The position numbers and the translations under genes were made by a program. From contig NW_003205333.1 in assembly GCF_000006405.1 (NCBI RefSeq), positions 348,593-412,592 on the forward strand: a DNA stretch of 64,000 nucleotides. Reading direction: 5' to 3'. This DNA is from Perkinsus marinus ATCC 50983. Lineage: Eukaryota > Perkinsozoa > Perkinsida > Perkinsidae. The notes under the pieces are model-generated. The model was not told the DNA's origin. It ran no database searches and worked only from the letters and a program-made list of their open reading frames with translations. Below are positions 1 to 11,018 of this stretch, piece by piece; positions within the stretch are counted from its first letter, which is position 1; every line of letters starts with the position of its first letter.

Positions 1-545
1 ACACCAATGAAACCGGCACCGACAATGAGAACGTTGGCCTTCTTCTTGTTGAGGGCGGCAAGCTTCTCATGCTCCTCGAAGATATGACGACGGCGACCCT
101 CGATGAAACGCTCATCGATGTGATTCCACTCAGACTCGGCAATGGCACCCTCGTTGACAGTGGGAGCCCAGAGAGACTCACCCCACTTGGAGAAGAGACC
201 GAAAGTGCAACCAGCGGCGATGACGCAATAGTCGAAGGCGACCTCCTCAGTGTGGTCGGAGAACATCGGCTTGACATGAGCGATTTGCTTCTCACCGTCG
301 AGCTGAGTAACCTCACCCCAGAGGAACTTAATGCCCATAGTGCGCTCCAAGATCGACTGGTAAGTGAATGACAGAGCGTCGTAATGACCAGGCTTGACAT
401 AAGCACGGAGGACACCAGGAGTGTACTCGAAGTACTCCTTGGCATCAACAAGGGTGACGTCGAAACGGCCCTTGAGCTCGTTGGCAGCGAACATGCCGGA
501 GAAGCCACCTCCGATGACTAAAGCGTGGCGCTTGTCAGAGACCAT
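1..545 (-). CDS. FSP1/AIF-like FAD oxidoreductase, partial (N-terminal part)
   Basis: This is the first 181 codons of a second copy of the gene at 1634-3016; the rest lies beyond the left edge. The start is the ATG at 545, giving MVSDKRHALV, followed by the Rossmann motif GGGFSG for FAD binding. Aligned with 2472-3016 it has 12 base differences in 545, of which 11 are silent; the one change is Lys to Asn in the stretch reading SEWKHID in the other copy. No intron interrupts it, unlike most neighbours. The two copies lie head to tail about 1.1 kb apart, so this looks like a recent tandem duplication or a pair kept alike by gene conversion. Function as for the complete copy. The family call is firm; the exact substrate is not known. 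Confidence 0.85.
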   Translation of the reverse strand, partial: MVSDKRHALVIGGGFSGMFAANELKGRFDVTLVDAKEYFEYTPGVLRAYVKPGHYDALSFTYQSILERTMGIKFLWGEVTQLDGEKQIAHVKPMFSDHTEEVAFDYCVIAAGCTFGLFSKWGESLWAPTVNEGAIAESEWNHIDERFIEGRRRHIFEEHEKLAALNKKKANVLIVGAGFIG

Positions 546-1633
546 CAGAGACAAACAAATACTAAACTACACACATGTCACATCGCCTTCGAATGTTCCA
601 CGTCAATCCCTACAGGGCACACTCCCACACGGATATCACTTTCCACTAAATTACTACACAGACCATTTCAACCACTGACAATCAACCAAGACAAAGGAAC
701 TACAGTTCTCACCAAGACATTCTTACCTGAGAGCTGCAATATGTATGCACTCCCATTTAGCTGTGCGCTGCATAGCTAATTTGTCCCCCTCCCAAGACCA
801 ACGGCGCAATTACGGCTCTCGCAAATTTCCATGATATTCTCATTAGAGCTCCATGCGAATAGGCTAAGATGACTTCCTCATACATGACTCCATAATGGAG
901 ACTACTAGAATGTCGAACGGTACTGTAACTCCTCCAAACGGTTCAATTATGGGACGAAACAGGTAAGCCGACTCGAAATGGACAGGCTCTGGTGCACACA
1001 AAGGAGACATCTTCTTCGCTTCTACCGCTCATCGCGGTCATTTATGGGTGGCTGGCTTGTAGCTCTCTCATAGGTGGCTCCTCCTAAGACTACTGATTGG
1101 GTCGGGAGGCACACTGCGTCCCCGGATACTTTGAGGTGTTTGAACTTGGGAAGCACTAACCGCATGGAAGTTCACAAGAGATATCATGAGATACCGCTAG
1201 AGATATCATTCCCACGTTCGGATTTGCATTCATTGATTTGCAACTCCCATGCCTGGTGGTCAATATAACGAGTGGTTGCCTACATATCAACTTGTCCATC
1301 CTCAGCACTCCTCTTCGGAATACCTATTTCATAATATCATTTTGAGGCTGGGACTCGCCTCTCGAACAAGTATATCATAACCATTCCTATCATCACATTC
1401 AATGATCCCGCGAATCAGTTGTTGTGCTTTTGCTTAGGACACAGTCCAGAAACATTGAAGCCAGAGGGATTTTTTCGATACGACCGCAAGCGAATACGAC
1501 ATCCAAGAGTTCATATTCACTGTGAAAACTTCCGTGCACAACTCTTTACTGGCCCCAACAGAGAAAAGGATTTCACGAGCAAAAAACTCGGCTACGGGAA
1601 GACCCGCAGCAATAGAATACAGTACTGGTAAAA
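546..1633. other. Intergenic, between the two oxidoreductase copies
   Basis: This lies upstream of the truncated copy and downstream of the complete one. It holds only short open frames with no family resemblance and no exon-like pairs joined by short introns. I see no repeat, RNA gene or clear regulatory motif. It presumably contains the promoter of the left copy and the 3' untranslated region of the right copy. Confidence 0.5.
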
Positions 1634-3016
1634 CTAGTTCATGAAAGGAGTATGATGGACGAAATGCCAACCCCAACTGCCAATGATGCCGCGCTTGTTC
1701 TCGTTGACCTTAGTGGATTCAATGAGGCCCTTCTGGATGGCAGAGAGCTTGCCCCAGAGGACCATATGGCCAGTGCCAGGAGCAGACTTGGCACCCAAAA
1801 CGAAGCAGGCCTTGTTAGGTCCGAGAGAAGTAGCGAACATACCAGCACCCCAAGGCCACCAAGTAGTGACGAGGTCCTTGGCACCACCGAGCCCGCAGCA
1901 GCCGCCAACGGACTTACCCTTATGCTCGAGGTGGTCCAAGATCTTAATGTTCTTGGTAGCATGAGCGGCCTGCTCCTCAGAAGGATAAGAGATCTTAGGG
2001 ATCGGGGGAAGCTCAGGGACCATATTGCAATCACCAATGGCGAAGATGTGACCGTTACCCCAGAGGGACTGAGAGCCATCCTCGTTAACCTTGTAGACCT
2101 GCAAATGCTTGTTCACGTGAATCCATCCTCCGCCACCGGGACCGCGCTTCTTGGGGTCCTCCTCCTTCTTGTCCTCCTCCAAGGGGTTGTAGCCAGTCAA
2201 GCACTCCTTAGGCATGAACCAGTTGGAAGCCTTAGTGCCAATGCAGACGAAAGTGCAGTCAGGCTCGCCAGTGAGGCCAATCTTCTCGAAGAAGCCCTGC
2301 TCCTTGGGAGCGTACTTCATGCCATAGTAGCACTTAATTCCGTGCTGCTTCATGTACTTATCGCAGTAGTCGGCAGCGTTCTGAGGAAGGGGTCCGAGGC
2401 ACTTAGGAAGGAAATCCATGATGGTGAGCTTGAGATTGGGGAAGTAGTGCTGAAGCTCAGTGACCCACTCGACACCAATGAAACCGGCGCCGACAATGAG
2501 AACGTTGGCCTTCTTCTTGTTGAGGGCAGCAAGCTTCTCATGCTCCTCGAAGATATGACGACGGCGACCCTCGATGAAACGCTCATCGATGTGCTTCCAC
2601 TCAGACTCGGCAATGGCACCCTCGTTGACAGTGGGAGCCCAGAGAGACTCACCCCACTTGGAGAAGAGACCGAAAGTGCAACCGGCGGCGATGACGCAGT
2701 AGTCGAAGGCGACCTCCTCAGTGTGATCGGAGAACATCGGCTTGACATGAGCGATTTGCTTCTCACCGTCGAGCTGAGTAACCTCACCCCAGAGGAACTT
2801 AATGCCCATAGTGCGCTCTAAGATCGACTGGTAAGTGAATGACAGAGCGTCGTAATGACCAGGCTTGACATAAGCACGGAGGACACCAGGAGTGTACTCG
2901 AAGTACTCCTTGGCATCAACAAGGGTGACGTCGAAACGACCCTTGAGCTCGTTGGCAGCGAACATGCCGGAGAAGCCACCTCCGATGACTAAAGCGTGGC
3001 GTTTATCCGAAACCAT
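1634..3016 (-). CDS. FSP1/AIF-like FAD-dependent NAD(P)H oxidoreductase
   Basis: A single-exon gene of 460 residues. An upstream in-frame Met at 3049 exists, but the start at 3016 (MVSDKRH) is shared with the other copy and puts the FAD motif at the N terminus, as in the family. Motifs in order: GGGFSG near residue 12 (FAD), the family-typical FDYCVIAAG near residue 110, a second Rossmann motif IVGAGFIGVEW near 180 (NAD(P)H), and HIFAIGDCNMVPELPPIPK near 325 (FAD contact). These features place it with AIFM2/FSP1 and type II NADH dehydrogenases, which oxidise NAD(P)H and pass electrons to quinones. The C-terminal 100 residues are rich in Gly, Trp and Cys and may bind a membrane. A long antisense open frame across it is a codon-bias shadow. 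The exact acceptor is unknown. Confidence 0.85.
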   Translation of the reverse strand: MVSDKRHALVIGGGFSGMFAANELKGRFDVTLVDAKEYFEYTPGVLRAYVKPGHYDALSFTYQSILERTMGIKFLWGEVTQLDGEKQIAHVKPMFSDHTEEVAFDYCVIAAGCTFGLFSKWGESLWAPTVNEGAIAESEWKHIDERFIEGRRRHIFEEHEKLAALNKKKANVLIVGAGFIGVEWVTELQHYFPNLKLTIMDFLPKCLGPLPQNAADYCDKYMKQHGIKCYYGMKYAPKEQGFFEKIGLTGEPDCTFVCIGTKASNWFMPKECLTGYNPLEEDKKEEDPKKRGPGGGGWIHVNKHLQVYKVNEDGSQSLWGNGHIFAIGDCNMVPELPPIPKISYPSEEQAAHATKNIKILDHLEHKGKSVGGCCGLGGAKDLVTTWWPWGAGMFATSLGPNKACFVLGAKSAPGTGHMVLWGKLSAIQKGLIESTKVNENKRGIIGSWGWHFVHHTPFMN

Positions 3017-3584
3017 AGAAGAGAGAAAACTACAACGGGAACACATCAACCATCATCACCCTACACGAACCAGAAAACTGTGATCACAAACAATAAATAC
3101 GCTAACTATCATTCTGAGTCGAAGCTAGATTCCCTCAGCTTGAGGCTGTATATGGAGCTCACATTCGAATCCTGCTTTGAGGAAGATATCGCTATGAGTC
3201 TGTTCTGCATCGTTGCTCCTAGTGAAGGCTCAGTTGTTGCTGTACACTCCAACAATGAGCTAGGTTCGACTCGTCCTTCCCTTCGACAAAACACTGTTGG
3301 TTGGAACATTTATATTCTGAGATAATCAAGTCACCAAATCTAGCATGTAGATATTTTGTGCGTTTGGAGCTGTGGTCAATCCAAACCTCGCCCGTAGTAA
3401 TGTATCCATCTTGTGTTCACAATCGGAGAAGTATTAGCCTTAAAAACGACGATACAGGTCACGTTTTCATAGTGTTCTCCCATACGCTCGTCAAAGCTCC
3501 CTTCGAAGAAACTATGCACTCACTAACCACACAAGTTATCAGTCGGTCAGTGAATGGTCAGTGAATGAAAGGTGTATATTATAC
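3017..3584. other. Intergenic, no gene seen
   Basis: This gap lies between the oxidoreductase start and the Hikeshi stop. Short open frames only, none with recognisable sequence or splice structure. It must hold the promoter of the oxidoreductase gene. Confidence 0.5.
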
Positions 3585-4351
3585 TTAAGTCGTCTTAAAC
3601 ACAAACATCGGGTCTTTGGTATATTTATCGTCAAACCGCTGCAACCACCTGTCGAGCAAGTCCTGAGGGCATCTCATAAACCGAGCGTCACCACCGCCAC
3701 TCGTGTTGAAGGACTCGATATACCTGCGATGGACCATCACGGGAACTTCCACAACGACAGGGTGTACCGGAACAGATTTAGGGCAACTTTCCTGGCGAAC
3801 TCCCTCTTGAAATCGGCCGATTCGCCAACCGTGCTCATCTTCGGCAAGAGTGTCTGAGGAGCGTTAGTGAGTCCGAACAATTGCTAGTTGCCATTTGACC
3901 AACCTCGGAGGGCTCGAAGGCCAATCCAATGCGGACTGCTGGCATGCTAGCGATATCGGGGTTCAGCGGCCAGCCTGGTGAAAAGATATCAGTGGGCTTC
4001 GCGTTTGACAAGGCGCCAACGAAAGCCGCACCATCTGAAAACAACAGAGTCGTAGACACTCTTTGCTTCATTGAGGGATATCCTCCTCATACCAGTGGTA
4101 GCTGTGTAGTAAACTCCCAAGCCTACAGTGTCCGAGGGGACTGGTCGTAGGAGGAACACCGAGAACGATGATATACTACCAGGATTGGACACGTCTACAT
4201 GCCAACTGAAACCACGAGCATCACGAGTCGCAGTAGAGTCCTCTACCTGTTACCTCGTTTCGGTATCTTGGACGAAGTCAGTGATTAGAGGCCTGCCGGG
4301 AATAGCCAGACCGAACAGAGGGCCAGATGCATTCACAGGAGCTGTGTTCAT
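3585..4351 (-). CDS. Hikeshi (OPI10) family Hsp70 nuclear import carrier
   Basis: Five exons (4351-4254, 4205-4093, 4034-3904, 3853-3768, 3723-3585) join in frame to 188 residues; the human protein has 197. All four introns are GT-AG and short (48, 58, 50 and 44 nt). Matches to the family: an N-terminal FGLAIPGRPL (human FGCLVAGRLV), GLGVYYTATT (GGSVYFSYPD), FVGALSNAKPTDIF (LLGFVTNGKPSAIF), VRIGLAFEPSE (AQIGISVELLD), and a C terminus reading LLDRWLQRFDDKYTKDPMF (VLKWYENFQRRLAQNPLFW). Hikeshi carries Hsp70 into the nucleus through nuclear pores during heat stress by binding FG nucleoporins and Hsp70. No member should be expected to show catalytic residues. The exon joins give one uninterrupted frame ending in TAA, so I regard the model as complete. 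Confidence 0.88.
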
Positions 4352-4540
4352 AAGATCAATTAGTGAGATAAATTTGAGCTGCAATCTTGAGCACTACATC
4401 GAAAGGAGCCACTCCGAACAAAACACCCCACAGAGAACACCAATTTTCCGAGTTCCACGTGAAGTACATGGTACACAGGCTCAAGCCTCGCACAGAATGT
4501 CAAAAGGTAGCAGGTTTGGCACGAAGACAATTAGCTTGGT

Positions 4541-5146
4541 TTAGCATTTCTTCTCTAAATCGCCATGTTCTATCGAGTAGATTACGAAACCTGGAATAAC
4601 TTCACTTGAAAAGCAACGTGAGCGATGATGCCAAGAAATACTTACTGTGAGCTTCTGTATTTCTCCAGATCGCTGACAAGGTCCGGCTTGGAGCCAAAAT
4701 TCGCGCGGAAGTCGGTAGTGAACAGATCACAGTCTCTCAAAACGAGAGAGCCTAGCGACATCATCACCAACATACCACACTTCGCCGAACTACTCACCAT
4801 GACTCCGGGACTTGGGCAATTCGTGATGCCGCTGCCCAGACCTACCACCGAACGACTTGGGCTCAGCCACTAGATGTTTGATTCTCGCATCGAGGAAAGA
4901 CAAACGTCGGTTGGCCTGAAAGAAGTGATGCATTGAACTAGCAGGAGGGAGAGTACCCGAGGTGAGTCGAGCTGTGGTGGGTGCAGGACGAGCTGCGCTT
5001 TACGGGTACTAGTAACGGGACCTGGCAAGGCTGGGGAATCTCGATGCACACTGCGCCGGAGGGGTGTCCTCACCTGAGTCTTTGATGAAGGAGAGAAAAT
5101 CTCGACAGTAACGGCCACCACTGGTCAAGCTGTTATCCTCACTCAT
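4541..5146 (-). CDS. Hypothetical small protein
   Basis: Exons joined across short GT-AG introns (about 41-52 nt) give roughly 140 residues, starting MSEDNSLTSGG and ending IEHGDLEKKC before TAA. An in-frame upstream Met at 5278 would add 44 residues rich in Ser, Arg and Thr, so the start is open. The middle contains a basic patch (ANRRLSFLDARIKHL) and a stretch reading LRDCDLFTTDFRANFG. I do not recognise a family, signal peptide or membrane span. It lies head to tail upstream of Hikeshi on the same strand with about 190 bp between. Coding status rests on frames staying open across four predicted introns. Confidence 0.5.
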
Positions 5147-5278
5147 GGTTGACGACGTGTTAGAACGACTAAACCGTCTGGAGAGACTCGTTGTTGTAGG
5201 ACCCGGTGCGGGCTTGGTCCCAACTCCTCGATGCGGTGCATGCCGACCGTGCGTGAAAGAAGACAATACACATGCCAT

Positions 5279-6000
5279 TGGAAAACAACCGCTGGCAATT
5301 CCCGAGACTTTTTCCTCAGTTCTAATTTAGTCTACAAGCGACCGCTGGTTCAACCAGCCTCACTGTAGGAGCTACGAACTACTCGCAACACGTGTCACTG
5401 TGAATGGTAACCCAACAACAATCGGGCGTGAAGCCGTGATCGACATGTGTAGGAGGCTGGCGGTAGCATTCAATGGGACTCGAAGTTACACCTAATCGCT
5501 GAATTACAAGCTAGCGATGATAAATTATGGCGTGCCCTCATTTACAAGTACTGAAGAGTCTACTTAACCGACGATAAGCCCGTCGGTGTTGAACACCGTG
5601 TCAATTGTTGAAGTAAAGCGTTCAGTAAATTCTCTAACATGGTCTGCAATGCAGCGTAGCTCGTCAGGCAGAACCAGTGAAATCAGGTGGCCACATGCTA
5701 GCAGCTGTAGTCGTGCCAAACTTTATAAGAACTGAGGGTCTCAGTGGGACTAGTGACTTGAGATATAGGAGCGGTTTCAGAGGGTTTCCCATCCATTTTT
5801 CACCATTAGCGCGATTTTTCGGAACCAGTGCCTTGGGAGGGAGCGGCTGGTTACCCAAGCAGTCTCCACGGACGAGCTGACGAGGTCAACCTCGTTGTCA
5901 AATCGATCACTATGGCGAGCGGTAAATTTCCGTCGTAGACGACTGGACCCACCTGGTCAGCATCACTCGTTAATCTCGCAGTTGAGTGTAGATATTCGGT
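5279..6000. other. Intergenic, divergent promoter region
   Basis: This stretch separates a minus-strand gene from the plus-strand eIF3b gene, so both promoters probably lie here. Only short unrelated open frames are present. I see no repeats or RNA genes. Confidence 0.45.
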
Positions 6001-9000
6001 ATGGAGCAGACTTCACTACTAGACCAGCTCAGTGACGAACAGAAGAAGCGGTTGGAGGATCTTAAATGCCAAGCAACAGACTTGGAGGAGTGCCTTTCTG
6101 ACGCCGATATTGAAGAGTTCGATGATGGACAGGTAGTGCTTGGGTGTTGATCACTATCACGCAGACCGCTCATGGTCTTCTGTTGGTGAATCTGTGTGGT
6201 GATGATACTTAGTCTATCGTGACAGATACCCCGAGACGAGTCCTTCCAGTCGACCATCATCATCACTAACTTGCCTAAGGTGGAGGAACGGAAGGTTGAC
6301 AAGCTCAAACACGTCTTACTGAAGACAATAAAGAAGGTTGATGGTTGTGACGAGGAGGAACCTGACATGTAGTACTGGGGGATGCTCCCCCGGTGGGCGG
6401 ACGATGGCAGTCTTGAGAGATTTGGGCAAAATTTGTGACGTTATCGTGCGACGCAGGTGTGTGTCAGTTACATGCCTATCAACGAAGAGGAGGGCCACAC
6501 TGATGGTGTTGCAGTGGTCACATTTGCCAAGGCTAACCACGCTGCTGAAGCTCTGAAGGTAAGCCCTTCGTTAAGAAGGTTTGAAATAGCCATTGGATGA
6601 CAGGTACTCGATCGCTACCATTTCGGCAAGTCTAACGTACTGCGAACGTTCGCTATTGATCACAGAGATGAGGTACTTGCTTGCAATGATGATGGTACGA
6701 TGCCTGAGGAAGACGAGGGTGAGGAGTCCACTGATGTAAGCATTGTTGAGGCATCCTGGCGGGACATGGTCGGCTCCCTCTCAGCATTTCCAGCATAGTC
6801 GTTTGATGGCCGGTTATACTCTTAAGGACACCAGAGACTGGATGTTAGACAAGGAATGGAGGGAGATGCTCGCTATAAGGCACGGCTAGAGGACCGCCTG
6901 GTCTGGGTGATTCATAACTGTGTATTAGGTATGAGAAGCAGACCGAGGTGTCATGGTACACTCATCTCGACAAGCGCGGACCCGTCATCCAGTACGATGG
7001 TGCTCGGGAGCGGGCCCAGCGTAAGGTGTGGACGGACTCTAATGTCGCCTGGAGTCCCAGAGGAACCTTTCTGGTCACCTTCCATAACCCTGGTGTGAAT
7101 CTTTGGGGTGGAGAGAACTTTGAGAAGAAGATCCAATGTGAACACGCCAGAGTTCGACGTGTCATTTTCACCAACAACGAAAGGTGAGAAACTGGTTACT
7201 TGGACTCGGTGAGGGACGGTGAGTATAGATACATGATGACTTGGAACGGTACTAATCCGTCCCATGCTGATCTCTCGGCTGTGCGAATATTCGATCTTTT
7301 CACGGGGGAATGCAAGCGAACTATGCCTTTGCCAGAGCTTGCTGCGGTTGCGGTAATGATATGAAGAGTAGCCCTGCATCCTTCCCCGAATGGATGTTCT
7401 CTAGGATCCTATCGTTCCTCCTGAGCCCAGTGCTTCGGCTCCTGGAGCTGCTCCTGCTGCTGCACCTAGAGGGAGGCGCACGGTGAGGATTCGACAGTGT
7501 TCTAGGTATGCCAACATCGATTCTCATTTTTGTTAGATTCCGATGTACATGTGGTCTCAAAGTGGGGATTTCTTCGCTAAGAGGTTGGACAATGGAGTGT
7601 AGGTCCTTGATTCGGCGAGTGGGGACGGTCACGGGTATTCTCTTAGGATGATTTATGAAACACCTTCAATGGAGATGAAGGAAGTGTTGAAGTATCCCGG
7701 GATTACGGCCATCTCATGGTGCCCTGCTAAGCGGGATATCCTAGCCGTCTGGGTATGTTAGTCTAGATCGTCCATGGGAATAGCAGCCGAATATGTGGAG
7801 AGTTCAGGTCCCTGAGAGCGCTAACTCTCCCGCTAGATTTGCCTTGCTCGAATCTAAGAAGAAGAGTCCTTTCCAGGAGATCGTTGCTAAGAATGCATTC
7901 CAGGTGAGGAAACTGGCTGATCTGATAATCTCATCATCTGAGCATGTTACTGTAGATTGACAACAGTCGTCCTGCCGACATCTTCTGGCACCCCCAAGGT
8001 GACTATGTGGCGACTAACGTCCTACGTGTCTCTAAGAGCGGCAAGACTGGGTAAGGTCTTTGGAAAACCCGGTGTTAGATAGGACCTGCGTTGTGCTATG
8101 TAGGAACCCTCTGTTGGAGATCTTCCGTCTTAATGAGAAGGGTTGCCCTGCTGAGAAGATTGAGCTGAAGAATAGATCTGTGAAGGCCGTAAGTGTCGAG
8201 CGTTGAGGTGTAGTATGCGGCTGATCTTGTCTCTCGTTCAGGTTCATTGGGAACCTCATGGTAATAGACTCGCAGTGATCAACACTAACTCTGAAGGACG
8301 TGATCCTCAGATATGGTTCTATGAGGTAACGGGGTCACCTAGTAGTGTGTAGGACTGTTGTATGATGTCAGGTGAAGACTACTAGTACGATGATTGGAGC
8401 CCCTGCGACTGTTGAAAAGGTTGCTGAGTATAAAATGACCAACTACATGCATCTTTTCAAGTGGAACACCTTTGGAAGGTAGCAGTGCCCTTGACCATGA
8501 ACTCTCCATTGCTAGGTTGTACGCTCCTTAGATACTGGGTCATGTGGTCCGAGTCTAGCGGCGAGATCGTCTTTGGATGTCTAACACCCGAGAATAAGGT
8601 TGATATCCACAACACTGATGAGCACTTCATGCTTAATCATGTCTCTTGGGATCCCAGCGGAAGGTGAACGGTCTTCGGCAGTTCCCTTATTGTATTCGCA
8701 TTCTCTCCGTATTAGATATCTCCTAACAGCAGTTACTCAGAACATCTTCGAGAGCGCAGCTGGTCGGGGTTACAGGAATGCTCAGGAGAGCGGTTTCTGC
8801 ATCTGGAGTTTCCAGGGTCGTCTTATGTAGCAGAAGTGGAAGGGTTGGCTTGATGACGATGATTTTGATGTATAGGTATAAGTGTCCGAAAGAGAGCTTG
8901 TGGTTCTCGGACTGGAGGCCTCACCCGAAACAACTGTTGTCTGAGAAGGAGGTCGCGAGCATAAGGAAAGACTACAAGCAGTATAGTGCCCAATACGAGG

Positions 9001-9433
9001 CTGGTGATCGCGACTTTGCTAGTCAACAGCGTGCGGCTGCGGTTGCCGATAAGAAGGCTATACAGAACGACTTCAGGTGGGCTCCTTAGACGTGGGAGTG
9101 GGCTGGACATAGAGTGTGTTGTGGTGTAGGTCTATGCTGAAGGATCTCAAAGAGTACCGTACGGAGATGTGCAAATCGTTGGCTTGTGACGACTGGGAGG
9201 AGGTAGGCTCGTCGTCCTATTTTTCCGTTACTGGTTCACATTCATTTCGTGTAGGGCTTCAAGCGCTTGGCTGCATCAAGAGAGACTGTTACGTTCACTG
9301 AGACCAGGGAGGTCGAACAAGGGAAACCTGTAATGGGGGTGCTTAGCGTTTGTGGTCAATGGGGCTCTCGAGCTGATGAATTGTTGATGATATTTGCTGT
9401 GTTTTTCAGAAGGAGGAGTTGTACTCTTTCTAA
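6001..9433 (+). CDS. Translation initiation factor eIF3 subunit B
   Basis: About twenty short introns split a protein of roughly 790 residues (human 814). Reading order: an acidic N terminus (MEQTSLLDQLSDEQKKRLED), an RRM with STIIITNLPKV and GVAVVTFAKA that in other eukaryotes contacts subunits a and j, then the beta-propeller with WSPRGTFLVTFH, LWGGENFEKK, WSQSGDFFAK, IYETPSM, IFWHPQGDYVA, VHWEPHGNRLAV and VSWDPSGR, and the C-terminal helix with WRPHPKQLLSEKE. It is the scaffold of eIF3, binding the 40S subunit in the cytosol. One intron begins with GC. Around 7574-7650 an in-frame TAG is removed by a 63-nt GT-AG intron, which shortens one propeller loop by about five residues compared with other species. 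The last exon encodes KEELYSF before TAA. Confidence 0.93.
6880..6928 (+). other. GC-AG intron in eIF3b
   Basis: The conserved reading IR-YEKQTEVSWY (plants: VIRYGQDTEVFW) is only obtained by removing a 49-nt intron that starts GCACGG and ends TATTAG. The neighbouring GT donor would leave an unusually short 28-nt intron and would not restore this match. Reading straight on meets a TAG. So the gene uses a GC donor here. Confidence 0.7.
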
Positions 9434-9664
9434 GAGGTGTCGAGATGTATCTATATTTCGTTACTTCTGTCAAGCTGGCCATCCTAATGCTACTACCGCA
9501 AAATATTCCGCTCACGTTTCAACAGTCGAGTTTTGTTTGTTTGAGTTAGTCGTATGAAGGGGAAAGTACGGGGGTCCTAAGACCGGGGTGAAATCGGTTA
9601 GGATAGTGTCGCTGCTGTCGTGACGCTCTCTAGTATTGTCATCAAATCCCATTTAGTTGATATT

Positions 9665-11018
9665 ATGTCGGAGCCCTCTAAGGAGCTGAATGCCGAGGTG
9701 AAAGCTCCTGAATGCATTGATTCATCGATGAAGGATAAGGCAGAGCCTTCGTCGCGAGTGGAGGTAAATTTGGGGGTTGTTTTGTTACAATACTGAATGA
9801 GGTTGTGGATGCTTATGGTCTGAGGAAATGTAGTTGATGGTTTGATAGAGTGTTTGTGCCTTCCTAGTCATTTTGTTTAACCGAATGAATCGGAGTCAGT
9901 CCGGCTCTGGAATAAAACTTCCTCATAGATAACTTATGAGTTTGGACCGAATTGATCATGGGAACGCTCATCATACGCTGGTTCTGGGCACAGCTTGGTG
10001 ATGTTTAGGTTAATCGTGAGGCATTGAGTGGTTACGATGAGTTGGTCACCGAGGAGGATATTTACGCCCTAGAGCGGTCGCGGAGAGGACCCCGACGACC
10101 GTCTTGGAAGTTACTCAATCCTCCCAGGAAGAGGTCGGGAGAGCAAGCGAACCCTATCGTGGTACTACTGGGGTCATAATATAGAGTCCAGCAAGTTCCC
10201 ATGAAGTGGTTGATTTCATGAGAATATTTTACCGCCGTGTGAACGTTCGTGGAAAGCGAACCTTCCATAGTACTTTATCGATGTTGTAACTTAAGGTACA
10301 GCGCAAAGGATCTCCGAGTAGACGGCGATCATCCCCTGATTATGCAGACCTCCTGCCGAGTGATAATGAGGATAGTGATGATGATGGCCATCGAAGGCGT
10401 CGTGGGCGGTCTCGTGAGCTCACCACTGCTGACATAGGCAATAGGGTATCATTCTCATCTCACCTGTACTTCCGCAGAGAACCCTGTTTAGGATCATGAT
10501 AGTCCTCGGTTGAGAGCGAGAGTCCCGAGTAGAGAAGGCGATCAGAGACTGCGGAGTACAAGTGGAGAAAAAAGGTATTGTTGATTGTCTTTATGCCTTT
10601 TACACATGTGTGTGCCAGGGAGCAGTTTTATCGTCGGGGAGAACACCGGCCGTATCGATCGTTTATGAGCGGTCGGTTTGAAGACCATTATAAGAAGTAT
10701 ACCACCGTTGAAGATCGGAAAAGGGTTCAGAACAATCGTGTGGCGGGCATAAGCGACTTCCTTGCTTGGGCTAAGGACGCAAAAGAAGTGGATGTCGATA
10801 CAGCGACTGGTGAGCTTCAGGCTGGTCGATTGTATTACCTCTGATCTGACGAGGACTTCTGTTCAGGCCGTGATCGGGGGAGGAAATCATTGACTAAATC
10901 GCCGAGGAAGAAAAGTCCTCGTAGTAGACAACGATCTAGAAGTCGATCGTCACACCATGATGACAGAATAGAAAGACGTGAGGGTCATCGAGGTGTTGTA
11001 TTTGGTAGACGACGATGA
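9665..11018 (+). CDS. Arginine/serine-rich protein, probably RNA-related
   Basis: Seven or so exons give about 300 residues from MSEPSKELNAEVKAPE to a C terminus of VVFGRRR. The first intron is long for this window (about 240 nt). The middle has RKGSPSRRRSSPDYADLLPS and an acidic run (SDNEDSDDDG). A more ordered stretch near residue 190 reads FEDHYKKYTTVEDRKRVQNN and ISDFLAWAKDAKEVDV. The tail is rich in RS and KSPR (RSRQRSRSRSS). RS domains of this type occur in splicing factors and other mRNA-binding proteins and are phosphorylated by SR kinases. There is no RRM, so I do not assign it to the SR family proper. It starts only about 230 bp after eIF3b ends. Confidence 0.6.

Noticed and set aside
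1652-2821. A 389-codon plus-strand open frame
   Set aside because: It lies exactly antisense to the oxidoreductase gene and reflects its codon bias. The translation is a Leu/Val-rich string with no domain, and a similar shadow occurs opposite the left copy.
6841-6940. A two-base frameshift in eIF3b
   Set aside because: A GC-AG intron of normal length restores the conserved protein, so no break is needed.
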